DNA of 64,000 bases from Chryseobacterium ginsenosidimutans (GCF_030823405.1 NZ_JAUSXC010000001.1:248001-312000); one strand, 5' to 3'. Shown: positions 45,610-54,825, counted from the first letter of the stretch. Notes: generated from the letters alone by a model not told the origin. Made by a program: numbers and translations.

Positions 45610-47202
45610 ATGAAAAAAACATCATTAATAGGAGGAATTAAGGAGAATTTCCCTTCAGGTCTCGTTGTATTTTTAGTAGCACTTCCTTTATGCTTAGGAA
45701 TTGCATTAGCGTCGGGCGCACCACCATTATCCGGAATTATTGCAGGCGTTGTAGGTGGTATCGTCGTAGGATCGATGAGTAATTCTAACATATCGGTTTC
45801 CGGACCTGCAGCAGGTTTAACAGCAATTGTTTTAACGGCAATTACAGATCTTGGTGCATTTGAGCTTTTTCTTTGTGCAGGTATGATTGCAGGACTTATC
45901 CAATTAGTTTTAGGATTCATAAGAGCAGGAAGCATTTCCAATTATTTTCCAAATAATGTAATTGAAGGAATGCTTGCAGCCATCGGTATTATTATTATTT
46001 TAAAACAAATTCCGCATGCCTTAGGATTTGATAAAGATTACGAAGGTCATGAATCTATTTTTGACAACGGATTGAATTTCGGATATTTCACAGAGCTATT
46101 GGGGGCAGTTCAGCCCGGGGCAATTATTGTTACTTTGGTTTCCATTGCCATTCTTATTACCTGGGATAAAGTTCATGCCTTAAAAAGAATAAAAATGCTT
46201 CCGGGAGCTTTGGTTGCCGTAGTTGCAGGAATTGTTTTGAACCAGATCTTTAAAATGACGGGAAGTTCATTAGCAATTCAGACTCAGCATTTGGTTTCTC
46301 TCCCTGTTCCTCAGTCTTTGGACGATTTCAAAAACTTGGTGACAATGCCGGATTTTAATGGTTTTACCAATCTGAAAGTATGGATAGTAGGGGCGACTAT
46401 TGCTATTGTAGCTTCTATTGAAACGTTACTTTGTATTGAGGCATCAGACAGATTAGATCAGCAAAGAAGAATTACAGATACGAATTTAGAATTGAAAGCA
46501 CAGGGAATCGGGAATCTCATCAGCTCGTTTATTGGCGGACTTCCAATGACTTCGGTTGTAGTAAGGAGTTCAGCAAATGCCAATGCAGGAGCAACTTCAA
46601 AATTATCGGCGATTATTCACGGAGTTTTATTATTAATCTGTGTATTATCAATTCCTGTGATTTTAAATTTAATTCCGCTCGCCACTTTAGCTGCGGTATT
46701 ACTTTTGGTTGGATATAAATTAGCAAAACCTGCAACTTTTAAGCATTTCTGGCATTTGGGAAAATTCCAGTTTATCCCGTTTGTGGCGACGGTGGCTGCT
46801 GTTGTAGCAACAGATTTATTAAAAGGTGTAGGAATCGGTCTTGCAATTTCAGTTTTCTATATACTTCAGGGAAATATGAAAAGGGCTTATTATTTAAGCA
46901 AAGAAAAACTGAATGACGCAGACGGAATCAACATCAAACTTGCCGAAGAAGTTTCATTCTTAAACAAAGCGGCGATCAAAAAGACTTTAAAAAACATTAA
47001 AGCAAATTCTACTGTAACAATTGATGCAAGAGGAACATCATATATTGCAACCGATGTTCTGGAAATGATTCAGGATTTTGCCAATATCCGTGCAAAAGAA
47101 GAAGACATTACGGTAGAACTTTTAGGTTTCAAAACTTCATACAGAGATTATGAAAGAGATGAAGATTCTCACATTTTAGTTACCCACAGAAGAGCTATGT
47201 AA
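45610..47202 (+). CDS. SulP family inorganic anion transporter (probable bicarbonate transporter)
   Basis: 530 residues with about eleven or more hydrophobic segments, starting FPSGLVVFLVALPLCLGIALASG, the usual SulP N-terminus, then SVSGPAAGLTAIVL. The C-terminal region (about 445-525, VTIDARGTSYIATDVLEMI) is a STAS-like domain. SulP carriers move sulfate, bicarbonate or other anions. Two flanking carbonic anhydrases point to bicarbonate (BicA-like) rather than sulfate. The downstream carbonic anhydrase follows by 45 bases, likely in the same transcript. Confidence 0.92.
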   Translation: MKKTSLIGGIKENFPSGLVVFLVALPLCLGIALASGAPPLSGIIAGVVGGIVVGSMSNSNISVSGPAAGLTAIVLTAITDLGAFELFLCAGMIAGLIQLVLGFIRAGSISNYFPNNVIEGMLAAIGIIIILKQIPHALGFDKDYEGHESIFDNGLNFGYFTELLGAVQPGAIIVTLVSIAILITWDKVHALKRIKMLPGALVAVVAGIVLNQIFKMTGSSLAIQTQHLVSLPVPQSLDDFKNLVTMPDFNGFTNLKVWIVGATIAIVASIETLLCIEASDRLDQQRRITDTNLELKAQGIGNLISSFIGGLPMTSVVVRSSANANAGATSKLSAIIHGVLLLICVLSIPVILNLIPLATLAAVLLLVGYKLAKPATFKHFWHLGKFQFIPFVATVAAVVATDLLKGVGIGLAISVFYILQGNMKRAYYLSKEKLNDADGINIKLAEEVSFLNKAAIKKTLKNIKANSTVTIDARGTSYIATDVLEMIQDFANIRAKEEDITVELLGFKTSYRDYERDEDSHILVTHRRAM

Positions 47203-47247
47203 GCTCATCAATAATTTTTTAATTTTAAAATTCAATAAATAAACAAT

Positions 47248-47883
47248 ATGAAAGCACATACATCCGAAACTCAGTCAACAATTACACCTGAAAAAGCTTT
47301 AAATTTTTTAAAAGAAGGAAACCAGAGATTCGTAAACAATTTGAAGGCAAACAGAGACCTTTTGGAGCAGGTAAACGCTACCCGTGAAGGGCAATGGCCT
47401 TTCGCAGTGGTTTTAAGCTGCATAGACAGCCGTACTTCTGCTGAGCTTATCTTTGATCAGGGATTAGGGGATGTTTTCAGCATAAGGATTGCCGGAAATT
47501 TTGTAAATCAGGACATTTTAGGTTCAATGGAATTTGGCTGCAACGTTGCCGGTTCTAAACTTATCGTCGTTTTAGGACATACAAAATGTGGCGCTTTAAA
47601 AGGCGGTCTTGATGCAGCACAAATCGAAGGACTGGGAATGGATAACCTGAACCACCTGATTAATCATTTTGACCCGATCATTAATGAAATAATCGAAGAA
47701 GGTGAAGAACGTTCATCAAAAAACAGCTCACTATTGGAAAGACTGAATCAACAGAATGTAAAAAATGCTATTGAAGACATTCGTAAACAAAGTTCAACAC
47801 TTAGCGGCCTTGAAAAAGAAGGTAAAATAAAAATAGTAGGAGCAAACTATGATGTTGAAACCGGTGCTGTAACTTGGCTTTAA
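47248..47883 (+). CDS. Beta-class carbonic anhydrase (second copy)
   Basis: 211 residues. Active-site motifs are LSCIDSRTSAELIFDQ (Cys-Asp-Arg) and LGHTKCGALKGGLD (His-Cys). It differs clearly from the first copy and belongs to a different branch: SIRIAGNF replaces the VTRNIANVV of copy one. No signal peptide, so cytoplasmic. It ends in a strong terminator, which closes the 44470-47883 unit. Confidence 0.94.
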   Translation: MKAHTSETQSTITPEKALNFLKEGNQRFVNNLKANRDLLEQVNATREGQWPFAVVLSCIDSRTSAELIFDQGLGDVFSIRIAGNFVNQDILGSMEFGCNVAGSKLIVVLGHTKCGALKGGLDAAQIEGLGMDNLNHLINHFDPIINEIIEEGEERSSKNSSLLERLNQQNVKNAIEDIRKQSSTLSGLEKEGKIKIVGANYDVETGAVTWL

Positions 47884-47939
47884 GATAAAATATGTTATAG
47901 TTAGATAGATTGGAAATTAATTTTTTAAAAGTACATCTC

Positions 47940-47970
47940 AAGACCATCGATTTTCGGTGGTCTTTTATTT
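47940..47970 (+). terminator. Intrinsic terminator after the second carbonic anhydrase
   Basis: Stem AAGACCATCG/CGGTGGTCTT (10 bp with one G-T pair, loop of five bases) followed by a T-rich run, 56 bases after the stop codon. Confidence 0.85.
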
Positions 47971-48019
47971 TTAATTAAGTTTTAACTAAAAGTCAGTACA
48001 AATCTGTTTTGAAAACACT

Positions 48020-48027
48020 TACTTTTG
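48020..48027 (+). promoter_or_regulatory. -7 promoter element for the exported protein at 48057
   Basis: TACTTTTG, perfect TAnnTTTG, 29 bases before ATG 48057. It lies downstream of the TTG that begins the longer reading frame, which supports the shorter start. Confidence 0.4.
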
Positions 48028-48056
48028 ACATACAAATAAATGTTGCAGATCAACTT

Positions 48057-48479
48057 ATGAAAATACATACAAACCTACTTCTTGCAGTAATTTTGCTTTT
48101 CTTAAATGGCTTCTTGAAGGCTCAAAAGCCAGTAAGCGATACTCTTGCCTATGCTAAAAAATTTGAAACAAACAAAGAAAAATATATTGGAAGGCCATTT
48201 TCGTTATTGCTAAAAGACATGACTCAACTGCAGTTTAAAAAAGCAAAATCCGAAATAAAAGAAGATGATAACAATACGTTGCCGAGTACATTATTTAAAT
48301 TTTCAGATAAAGATATAAATTCTGCAAATGAAGTCACTTTCGTGATCAAATGGAAACCGAATGATGCTTCAACCACTCAGATAGAATTTTTTCAGGAAGA
48401 GCATAATTACGGGTTTACGGTAAGCGAGAGAAACTTCTTTGAGAAGAAAATCATAAAAGATATTGTAGTTTACAAATAA
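48057..48479 (+). CDS. Small exported protein of unknown function
   Basis: 140 residues from ATG 48057, which begins a clear signal peptide (KIHTNLLLAVILLFLNGFLKAQ). The mature part is charged with no recognised domain. The 16-codon extension to TTG 48009 would put charged residues before the signal peptide and cover the promoter-like site. A convergent terminator follows, shared with pth. Confidence 0.72.
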   Translation: MKIHTNLLLAVILLFLNGFLKAQKPVSDTLAYAKKFETNKEKYIGRPFSLLLKDMTQLQFKKAKSEIKEDDNNTLPSTLFKFSDKDINSANEVTFVIKWKPNDASTTQIEFFQEEHNYGFTVSERNFFEKKIIKDIVVYK

Positions 48480-48482
48480 ATA

Positions 48483-48513
48483 AAACCTCCTAAAATGGAG
48501 GTTTATTATTTTA
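48483..48513. terminator. Bidirectional terminator between the 48057 gene and pth
   Basis: Stem AAACCTCC/GGAGGTTT (8 bp, 6-base loop) with T-rich tails on both strands, placed between two convergent genes (stops at 48479 and 48525). Confidence 0.85.
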
Positions 48514-48524
48514 TATTGCCTTAA

Positions 48525-49088
48525 TTATTTTCCGTTAAAAGCAGACATTGTATTATTAATTCCTGCAAAAACAAATGATAAGGATGCTTTTGTAAATTTC
48601 TCAATTCTTTCGGAAAGGGTCTTGTTTTCTTCTTCATTCCATGTTCCCAGAACGTAATCTATTTGTTTTCCTTCAGAAAAATCAGCAGAAATACCAAAAC
48701 GGAGCCTTGCGTAATTTTGTGTCTGAAGAACTTCGCTGATGTTTTTCAGCCCGTTGTGTCCTGCATCTGAACCTTTTCCTTTCATTCTCAAAGTCCCGAA
48801 AGGTAAAGCCAAATCATCCGTTACGATCAAAACATTTTCCAAAGGTATATTTTCTTTCTGCATCCAGTATCTTACGGCATTTCCGGAAAGATTCATATAG
48901 GTATCGGGTTTTAGAACCAATACTCTTCTTCCTTTATATTTTCCGTCAGCCATCCAGCCAAAATTTGTCGTATTAAATGAAACGTCTAAAGTTTCTGCAA
49001 TCTTCTCCGCTACTTTAAAACCTATATTGTGACGTGTATTTTCGTATTCAGGGCCTTTGTTTCCAAGTCCTACTATTAAATATTTCAT
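48525..49088 (-). CDS. pth: Peptidyl-tRNA hydrolase
   Basis: Recycles peptidyl-tRNA released from stalled ribosomes. 187 residues, normal length. N-terminal [23 protein letters not shown] contains the conserved N-P/G-Y motif and the catalytic histidine (TRHNIGF). Other conserved parts are [45 protein letters not shown] and RFGIS. Single gene with its own promoter and terminator. Confidence 0.97.
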   Translation of the reverse strand: MKYLIVGLGNKGPEYENTRHNIGFKVAEKIAETLDVSFNTTNFGWMADGKYKGRRVLVLKPDTYMNLSGNAVRYWMQKENIPLENVLIVTDDLALPFGTLRMKGKGSDAGHNGLKNISEVLQTQNYARLRFGISADFSEGKQIDYVLGTWNEEENKTLSERIEKFTKASLSFVFAGINNTMSAFNGK

Positions 49089-49102
49089 TGAGAAATTTTT
49101 TG

Positions 49103-49134
49103 CAAAATTAAGGCATTAAAAATAAAAAACTCAA
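49103..49134 (-). promoter_or_regulatory. pth promoter
   Basis: Minus strand TTG (49134-49132), 21-base spacer, perfect -7 element TAATTTTG (49110-49103), 14 bases before the pth ATG. The -33 triplet lies in the stem of the terminator of the upstream lipoprotein gene. Confidence 0.62.
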
Positions 49135-49154
49135 CCTTCGGAAAGATTGAGTTT
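49120..49154 (-). terminator. Intrinsic terminator of the lipoprotein gene 49177-50115
   Basis: Minus strand: AACTCAATCTT pairs with AAGGTTGAGTT (11 bp with one G-T pair, 4-base loop), followed by a T-rich run of about ten bases. It overlaps the pth promoter. Confidence 0.78.
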
Positions 49155-49176
49155 AAATATTTTTATAAAATTTTTC

Positions 49177-50115
49177 TTACAAAGGTTTGTAAATATAATT
49201 TACTCCGTATCCTTTCTGCATGTACGTCTGAAGATCATAATTGTAATCTGTCGAGAATACAGCCGGAGAAGGAATTGGCTGCATAAGATCTGTGACCGAA
49301 TATCTTTTCGGACTGTTCGGTGACAAAATCCAGCTATCTACATCGTTGATTTCAGTACTTAAAATTCTTGAAATCTTATAGGCAAACGGCAATAATGTGA
49401 ACGGATTGATTTTAGAATCATAATTTGAATATGCATACCCATATTTGGTTACCGGTGCTCCGAATACACTTCCTGTCATAGGACCATACTGTCTTACCAC
49501 ATTAGAAACATTATCACCCGAATATTCGTAAGTTGTTTCCGAATAGTTGGTAAAATTGAAAGGTGATACATCTTCTCCGGTCTGCATAGTAATAGATGCC
49601 AATTTAGATGTTGTATTGCTGTATTTCAGATTATAAATAGTTTTTGATTTTCTGAATATCGCATAAGGACCTAATACAGCTGGCGGAACTGGTGTTCCAC
49701 GTTTGAAAACAGAACGATTCTCTGAAATAGATGTCAGTTTTCCTACATTATTGTAAGTATATAACTGGGTGTATGTAACACTATCCTCATCCAAAGCATC
49801 ATCATCATCAAGATCCAAATGTCCTTTAAAATCAATTCTACTGATTTTATCACCACTCCAAGCTACATCCGTAAAAGATTTATATTTAGGATTTATCCCA
49901 GGAGTAGTTACTTTGTTTACCTGCAACCCACTATAAGAATATGTTGCCAAAGTATCTGAATCTGTGATTTCTCTGTATAAAGCTCTTGGACCATTCAGCC
50001 CGCTGTTGGTATTGATATCTAATAACGGATTACCGTCCTCATCCAATAATTCTTTACAAGAATGGATTGTAGAAACACCTACCAATAGTAAAACAAAATA
50101 AAAAAGTCGTTTCAT
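49177..50115 (-). CDS. Lipoprotein of unknown function, paralogue A
   Basis: 312 residues with lipoprotein signal and lipobox Cys20 (STIHSCKEL). The body has repeated short beta-strand patterns of the form 'YSYSGLQVNKV', 'YTYNNVGKLTSI', 'YEYSGDNVSNV', reminiscent of YD/RHS-type strands. It ends in YIYKPL, as does the next gene, and both have a GPR(A/I)L segment near residue 45. The two are probably diverged duplicates; likely in the outer membrane or on the surface. Function unknown. Confidence 0.82.
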   Translation of the reverse strand: MKRLFYFVLLLVGVSTIHSCKELLDEDGNPLLDINTNSGLNGPRALYREITDSDTLATYSYSGLQVNKVTTPGINPKYKSFTDVAWSGDKISRIDFKGHLDLDDDDALDEDSVTYTQLYTYNNVGKLTSISENRSVFKRGTPVPPAVLGPYAIFRKSKTIYNLKYSNTTSKLASITMQTGEDVSPFNFTNYSETTYEYSGDNVSNVVRQYGPMTGSVFGAPVTKYGYAYSNYDSKINPFTLLPFAYKISRILSTEINDVDSWILSPNSPKRYSVTDLMQPIPSPAVFSTDYNYDLQTYMQKGYGVNYIYKPL

Positions 50116-50141
50116 TCCAAAAGGGATTATTTATTTTTCCA

Positions 50142-50149
50142 CAAATATA
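50142..50149 (-). promoter_or_regulatory. -7 promoter element of lipoprotein A
   Basis: Minus strand TATATTTG, perfect TAnnTTTG, 26 bases before ATG 50115. No -33 TTG seen. Confidence 0.38.
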
Positions 50150-50217
50150 ATTTTTTTTTGAATAAAAATCAGATATTTATTCATTTTCACACAAAACTAT
50201 TAAAAGATAATTATAAC

Positions 50218-51069
50218 TTATAAAGGTTTATATATATATTTGATTATCTGAGCCTGATCTGAAGTCGGATAATTTTGAGAATCATACAGATAACCTTTAG
50301 GAACAGAAATCGGCGGTCCCAATGGGTTCTGAATTGTTATTTTGCCTACATTATTCGAAGAAATCATATAAGCATTGATCTGTGCAAGGGTAGATGACAC
50401 TATAAAATACTCCTTTGGTAATGTAGTATAAGGATTAACTTTAGAATCATAGTTTTCATAAGTATAAGATATTGTGGACGCAGTAGAAGGATCAGGATTC
50501 CCTCCGCTCATCAACATTGTTGTATACTCTGTTTTTACAACATTACTTGCCGAGAAGGTGTACTTAGCCTCAACATAATGAGTATATGAAGTACTTCCAC
50601 CCAGTTTTTTCTTCTCAACAATTCTGTACAGTTCCCCGTTTGCATCATAAAGAACCGTAAAATCACTATGATTATTTGTCCCAAGTATGGTTTGATCCAT
50701 CGTAATACCCGATAATTTCCCACTTGTGTAGGTAAGTGCATATAAATTATCAACCACATGAGGATTTACATTATCCTGATATTTTATTGCAGTCACTTTA
50801 CTGCCACTATAAGTAACAGTTGCAGTCAATGTATTTGTTGATGCTGCATCTCTCATAAAAGCTTGAGAAAGTGCCCCTCCAGTGGTAATATATTCTTCAA
50901 TATCCTTGGTTCCGTTATTTATTTTACTCAGAATTCTCGGACCTGTAATTGTGACTCCTCCTGAAGTAGTTTTATCCTGATTTGGCGGATCATCTGTTGT
51001 ATTATCACATGATACCACAAAGCCTAGTGCCAATGCTGCAAGGGTTGAAAAAAGGTATTTTTTTGTCAT
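50218..51069 (-). CDS. Lipoprotein of unknown function, paralogue B
   Basis: 283 residues with lipoprotein signal and lipobox Cys21 (GFVVSCDNT). A Asp/Thr-rich spacer is followed by beta-strand-like repeats (ATVTYSGSKVTAIKY, YALTYTSGKLSGI, YTFSASNVVKTEY, SYTYENYDSKVNPYTTLP). The segment YDSKVNPYTTLP matches YDSKINPFTLLP in paralogue A, and both end YIYKPL. It lies 102 bases upstream of paralogue A on the same strand but each gene has its own -7 element. Confidence 0.82.
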   Translation of the reverse strand: MTKKYLFSTLAALALGFVVSCDNTTDDPPNQDKTTSGGVTITGPRILSKINNGTKDIEEYITTGGALSQAFMRDAASTNTLTATVTYSGSKVTAIKYQDNVNPHVVDNLYALTYTSGKLSGITMDQTILGTNNHSDFTVLYDANGELYRIVEKKKLGGSTSYTHYVEAKYTFSASNVVKTEYTTMLMSGGNPDPSTASTISYTYENYDSKVNPYTTLPKEYFIVSSTLAQINAYMISSNNVGKITIQNPLGPPISVPKGYLYDSQNYPTSDQAQIIKYIYKPL

Positions 51070-51093
51070 ATGTTATTGCTTTTTTAGTGCCGT

Positions 51094-51101
51094 CAAATAT
51101 A
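51094..51101 (-). promoter_or_regulatory. -7 promoter element of lipoprotein B
   Basis: Minus strand TATATTTG, perfect TAnnTTTG and identical to the element of lipoprotein A, 24 bases before ATG 51069. No -33 TTG seen. Confidence 0.38.
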
Positions 51102-51154
51102 ATTTATTTTCTTGTACGACGAAATGAAAATCTTCAAATAAATTACAGAATAAA

Positions 51155-51194
51155 ATAATAAAGTCTAAAAATTTTCGCTTTTAGACTTTATTAT
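51155..51194 (-). terminator. Terminator after mfd
   Basis: A 16-bp perfect inverted repeat (core AAAGTCTAAAA/TTTTAGACTTT, 8-base loop) ending in T-rich sequence on the minus strand, 75 bases after the mfd stop. It could act in both directions, but only mfd ends nearby. Confidence 0.75.
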
Positions 51195-51268
51195 CGTTAT
51201 TTATATTGAAAAAAGATTAACACAGTGTAAAACGCTAGTATAAATCGGATTTAGGAGTATAGCACTTG

Positions 51269-54200
51269 TTAAACTTTATCATTTTTAAGAATTGATTTTA
51301 ACAGATAATTCACCTCATCAACATTTATTACATTATCTTTTCTCATCATAAGATTATTACCGTCTTTTCCTGCCTTCTCTTTCAGTTGGGCTTGCGCCGG
51401 GTTTTGGGTAAGATAGGTTATGATATGCCTGAATTTATCTGTCTGATAAAATTTATCTTGAGCACTACTTGGGAAATATCCTAAAAACACTCCATTCTTC
51501 ATTACAATTTTTTCAAATCCGATATCGGCTGCCAGCCACTTTAAACTTACGCTCTTCAGTAAATTTCTTGCTTCATCTGGCAAATTTCCGAAGCGGTCTA
51601 TAAGCTCGGATTCAAATTTTAAAAGGTTTTCTTCATTTTCAATGTCCGCAAGTTTCTGGTAAAGCAGCAATCTCTCTTCTGTATTCGAGATATACCAATC
51701 GGGTAACATCAGTTCAAGATCGGTATCAATATTAACATCTTTTGACGTCTTAAACAGTTTATTCCTATCCTCTTCATTTTCAAATAAGTTTTCAAATTCC
51801 ACATCATCTTTAAGTTCTTCAAGAGCTTCCTGCATTAGCTTCTGGTAGGTTTCAAAACCCATTTCATTAATAAAACCGCTTTGTTCGGCTCCTAATAAAT
51901 CTCCAGCCCCACGAATCTCCAGATCTTTCATTGCAATCTGAAAACCACTTCCCAGATCAGAAAACTGCTCAATAGCTTCCAAACGTTTTCTCGCATCGGA
52001 AGTCATCATATCGTAAGGTGGCGTGATTAAATAACAAAATGCTTTTCTGTTGCTACGTCCTACCCTACCTCTCATCTGGTGAAGATCTGCCATACCAAAT
52101 CTTTGAGCATCATTAATGAAAATCGTATTGGCATTCGGAACATCCACTCCACTTTCTACGATGGTTGTAGAAACCAGAACATCATATTTCCCTTCCATAA
52201 AGTCGAGAACGTTCTTTTCAAGCTGCTTTCCTTCCATTTGACCATGACCGGTAATGACCCTTGCATCCGGAACGAGCCTTTGGATCAATCCTGCAATATC
52301 TTTAAGGTTTTCAACTCTGTTATTAATAAAATAAACCTGCCCGTCACGTTGAAGCTCATAAGAAACGGCATCACGAATAATTTCTTCACTAAAACCGATC
52401 AATTGTGTATCAACAGGCTGTCTGTTTGGCGGTGGCGTTTTAATTACAGACAAATCTCTCGCAGCCATTAAAGAAAACTGCAATGTTCTGGGAATTGGCG
52501 TGGCAGTAAGCGTTAACGTATCAACGTTACTTTTCAGCGTTTTCAATTTATCTTTTACAGAAACTCCGAATTTGTGTTCCTCATCAATAATTAACAATCC
52601 TAAATCTTTAAACTTCACAGAAGCACTTGCCAGCTGATGTGTTCCTATTATAATGTCAAGTTTTCCGTCCTTTAAATCGGCTAAAGTTTCAGATTTTTGT
52701 TTCGCGGTTCTGAAACGATTGATATATCCTACATTTACAGGAAAATCTTTTAATCTTTCTTTAAAACTTCTGTAATGCTGAAAAGCCAGAATCGTAGTCG
52801 GAACCAAAATTGCAACCTGTTTTCCGTCTGTTGCTGCCTTAAATGCTGCACGAATCGCAACTTCCGTTTTACCGAAACCAACGTCACCACAAATCAAACG
52901 ATCCATTACCGTATCGGCTTCCATATCATTTTTCACATCGATGGTTGCTTTTTCCTGATCCGGAGTATCTTCATAAATGAAACTTGCTTCCAATTCGTTT
53001 TGTAGATAAGAATCAGGAGTGTAGGAAAATCCTTTTGCCGTTTTTCTTTCAGCGTATAATCTTATTAAATCGAATGCAATCTGCTTTACTTTGGCTTTTG
53101 TTTTTTGCTTTAAAGATTTCCAGGTTGGCGAGCCTAATTTACTTAAAACGATTTCTTTTCCGTCTGGGCCGTTGTATTTTGAGATTTTATGTAACGAATG
53201 AATACTTACATATAATAAATCCCCATTTTTATAAGTCAGTTTAAAACATTCCTGAATTTTGCCGTCATTATTTACTTTCACCAACCCCATAAATTTTCCT
53301 ATTCCGTGGTCAATGTGAGCGATATAATCACCTATTTTCAGAGACATTAAATCTTTTAACGTCAATTGCTCGGATTTTGCAAACGTATTTTTTGCCTTAT
53401 ATCTTTGGTAACGGTCAAAAATCTGGTGATCTGTGTAAACGAGAATTTTATGATCATGATCTACAAAACCTTCATGAAGTTCAGATTTAAAACTCTTAAA
53501 AGGAAGTTCATGTTCCAGTTCTTCAAAAATTGATTCCAGCCTTTCCTTTTGCTTTTCGGTTGAAAAAGAAATCCATGTATCATAACCTTCATTTTGCCTT
53601 TCTTCCAAATGTTCAATCAATAATTCAAAATTTTTGTGAAAAGTAGGTTGTGGAATCTGGTTAATTTTCATTTCCATTATTTCGATGAGTCCTTCAATAG
53701 AAACAATTCCGAAATCTATGGTTTTAAATTTTTTATAATCAAATAAAAACCCCTGATCAGAAATAAATAATTCCTGTGGCGATCTGTGTGCAATATCTTT
53801 ACTTAGAGTTTCAAATTTCTCCAACGATTTTTCGTAAAAAGCTTTCAATCTCTGCATTCCGACGATCCCGTTTTTAGAAACAACAAAACTTCCTTTTGGG
53901 AGCAACTGAAGCAACGAAACCCAGCTTCCCGTCACTGTAAAATTCATGTTGGAAACCAATTGAAAATCGGTCACTTTATCTATGGAAAGCTGAGTTTCTA
54001 TATCAAAAGTCTTAATACTTTCAATTTCATTTCCAAAAAATGTGATACGGTATGGTTTTTCATTAGAAAAAGAAAAAACATCCACAATTCCTCCTCTTAC
54101 AGAAAACTCGCCCGGCTCGGAAACAAAATCTGCCTGCTGGAAATTATAATGATTCAATAATTCGTCTACAAAATCAAAATCAAGCTGATCTCCGACCTTA

Positions 54201-54643
54201 ATATGGTGTGAGATGGCCTTGAAATCTTCTTTTTTTAAAACTTTTTCCGATAAAGCTCCAGAATAAGCCACAATAACTTTCGGAGATTTACTCGAAGTGA
54301 TTTTATTGATAACCTCAGTTCTTAAAACCAAGTTTGCATTCTGCGTTTTTTCAATCTGATACGGCTCAAGATGGGTCGCCGGGAAATACAGAACTTTATC
54401 TTTGTCTAGCAAATCTTCTATCTCTGTATTCGCATATAACGCATCTTCCTTATCGTCAACCAGATAAAGAATATGTTTTTTCTGTGTGAGAAAAAGCTCA
54501 GCCACAAAAATTGAAACCGAAGATCCGGCACTTCCTTTTACAGAAATATGTTGATTATTTTCCAGTTGGGTAAAAATCTCCTTTCCAAATTCTTTTTGAA
54601 GCAAATCCGGCAGGAATTTTTCGTTGATGGTTTTTAACTGCAT
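51269..54643 (-). CDS. mfd: Transcription-repair coupling factor Mfd
   Basis: DNA translocase that removes RNA polymerase stalled at lesions and recruits excision repair. 1124 residues from ATG 54643, the usual length; the reading frame continues 45 codons upstream through the predicted promoter, so that extension is rejected. Visible parts are the UvrB-like N-terminus, the RNAP-interaction domain (IGDYIAHIDHGIGKFMGL), and the RecG-type helicase motifs MDRLICGDVGFGKTEVAIRAAF (Walker A), IIDEEHKFGV (DEEH), TLTATPIPRTL, and MRGRVGRSNRKAFCYL. The C-terminal D7 domain follows. Confidence 0.97.
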   Translation of the reverse strand: MQLKTINEKFLPDLLQKEFGKEIFTQLENNQHISVKGSAGSSVSIFVAELFLTQKKHILYLVDDKEDALYANTEIEDLLDKDKVLYFPATHLEPYQIEKTQNANLVLRTEVINKITSSKSPKVIVAYSGALSEKVLKKEDFKAISHHIKVGDQLDFDFVDELLNHYNFQQADFVSEPGEFSVRGGIVDVFSFSNEKPYRITFFGNEIESIKTFDIETQLSIDKVTDFQLVSNMNFTVTGSWVSLLQLLPKGSFVVSKNGIVGMQRLKAFYEKSLEKFETLSKDIAHRSPQELFISDQGFLFDYKKFKTIDFGIVSIEGLIEIMEMKINQIPQPTFHKNFELLIEHLEERQNEGYDTWISFSTEKQKERLESIFEELEHELPFKSFKSELHEGFVDHDHKILVYTDHQIFDRYQRYKAKNTFAKSEQLTLKDLMSLKIGDYIAHIDHGIGKFMGLVKVNNDGKIQECFKLTYKNGDLLYVSIHSLHKISKYNGPDGKEIVLSKLGSPTWKSLKQKTKAKVKQIAFDLIRLYAERKTAKGFSYTPDSYLQNELEASFIYEDTPDQEKATIDVKNDMEADTVMDRLICGDVGFGKTEVAIRAAFKAATDGKQVAILVPTTILAFQHYRSFKERLKDFPVNVGYINRFRTAKQKSETLADLKDGKLDIIIGTHQLASASVKFKDLGLLIIDEEHKFGVSVKDKLKTLKSNVDTLTLTATPIPRTLQFSLMAARDLSVIKTPPPNRQPVDTQLIGFSEEIIRDAVSYELQRDGQVYFINNRVENLKDIAGLIQRLVPDARVITGHGQMEGKQLEKNVLDFMEGKYDVLVSTTIVESGVDVPNANTIFINDAQRFGMADLHQMRGRVGRSNRKAFCYLITPPYDMMTSDARKRLEAIEQFSDLGSGFQIAMKDLEIRGAGDLLGAEQSGFINEMGFETYQKLMQEALEELKDDVEFENLFENEEDRNKLFKTSKDVNIDTDLELMLPDWYISNTEERLLLYQKLADIENEENLLKFESELIDRFGNLPDEARNLLKSVSLKWLAADIGFEKIVMKNGVFLGYFPSSAQDKFYQTDKFRHIITYLTQNPAQAQLKEKAGKDGNNLMMRKDNVINVDEVNYLLKSILKNDKV

Positions 54644-54666
54644 AAATAGTAATATATAAACGACAA

Positions 54667-54697
54667 AAGCGATTTCGGAAGTTACCCGAAATCGTTT
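54667..54697 (-). promoter_or_regulatory. Hairpin in the mfd leader
   Basis: A 12-bp stem (AAGCGATTTCGG / CCGAAATCGTTT, one G-T pair, 7-base loop) lies between the predicted mfd -7 element and ATG 54643. On the minus strand it is followed by only a short TTTTG run, so it could be a weak attenuator or a stability element. Confidence 0.4.
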
Positions 54698-54705
54698 GAT
54701 CTTAA

Positions 54706-54713
54706 CAAAGATA
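54706..54713 (-). promoter_or_regulatory. -7 promoter element of mfd
   Basis: Minus strand TATCTTTG, perfect TAnnTTTG. A CTG (one mismatch to TTG) lies 20 bases upstream. The predicted leader of about 60 bases contains the hairpin. Confidence 0.42.
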
Positions 54714-54825
54714 AGGATATTTTTTTCTTTTAGCAGGTCATTATCGATTATCCAAATTTTATAATAAAGCCGATACAACTATATAAATCTTAATTTTTAC
54801 TAAAATTTTAAATTAAAAGTTAAAA

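Noticed and set aside
54644..54778. 45-codon N-terminal extension of Mfd
   Set aside because: It runs through the predicted promoter and leader hairpin, and the conserved Mfd N-terminus starts at ATG 54643.
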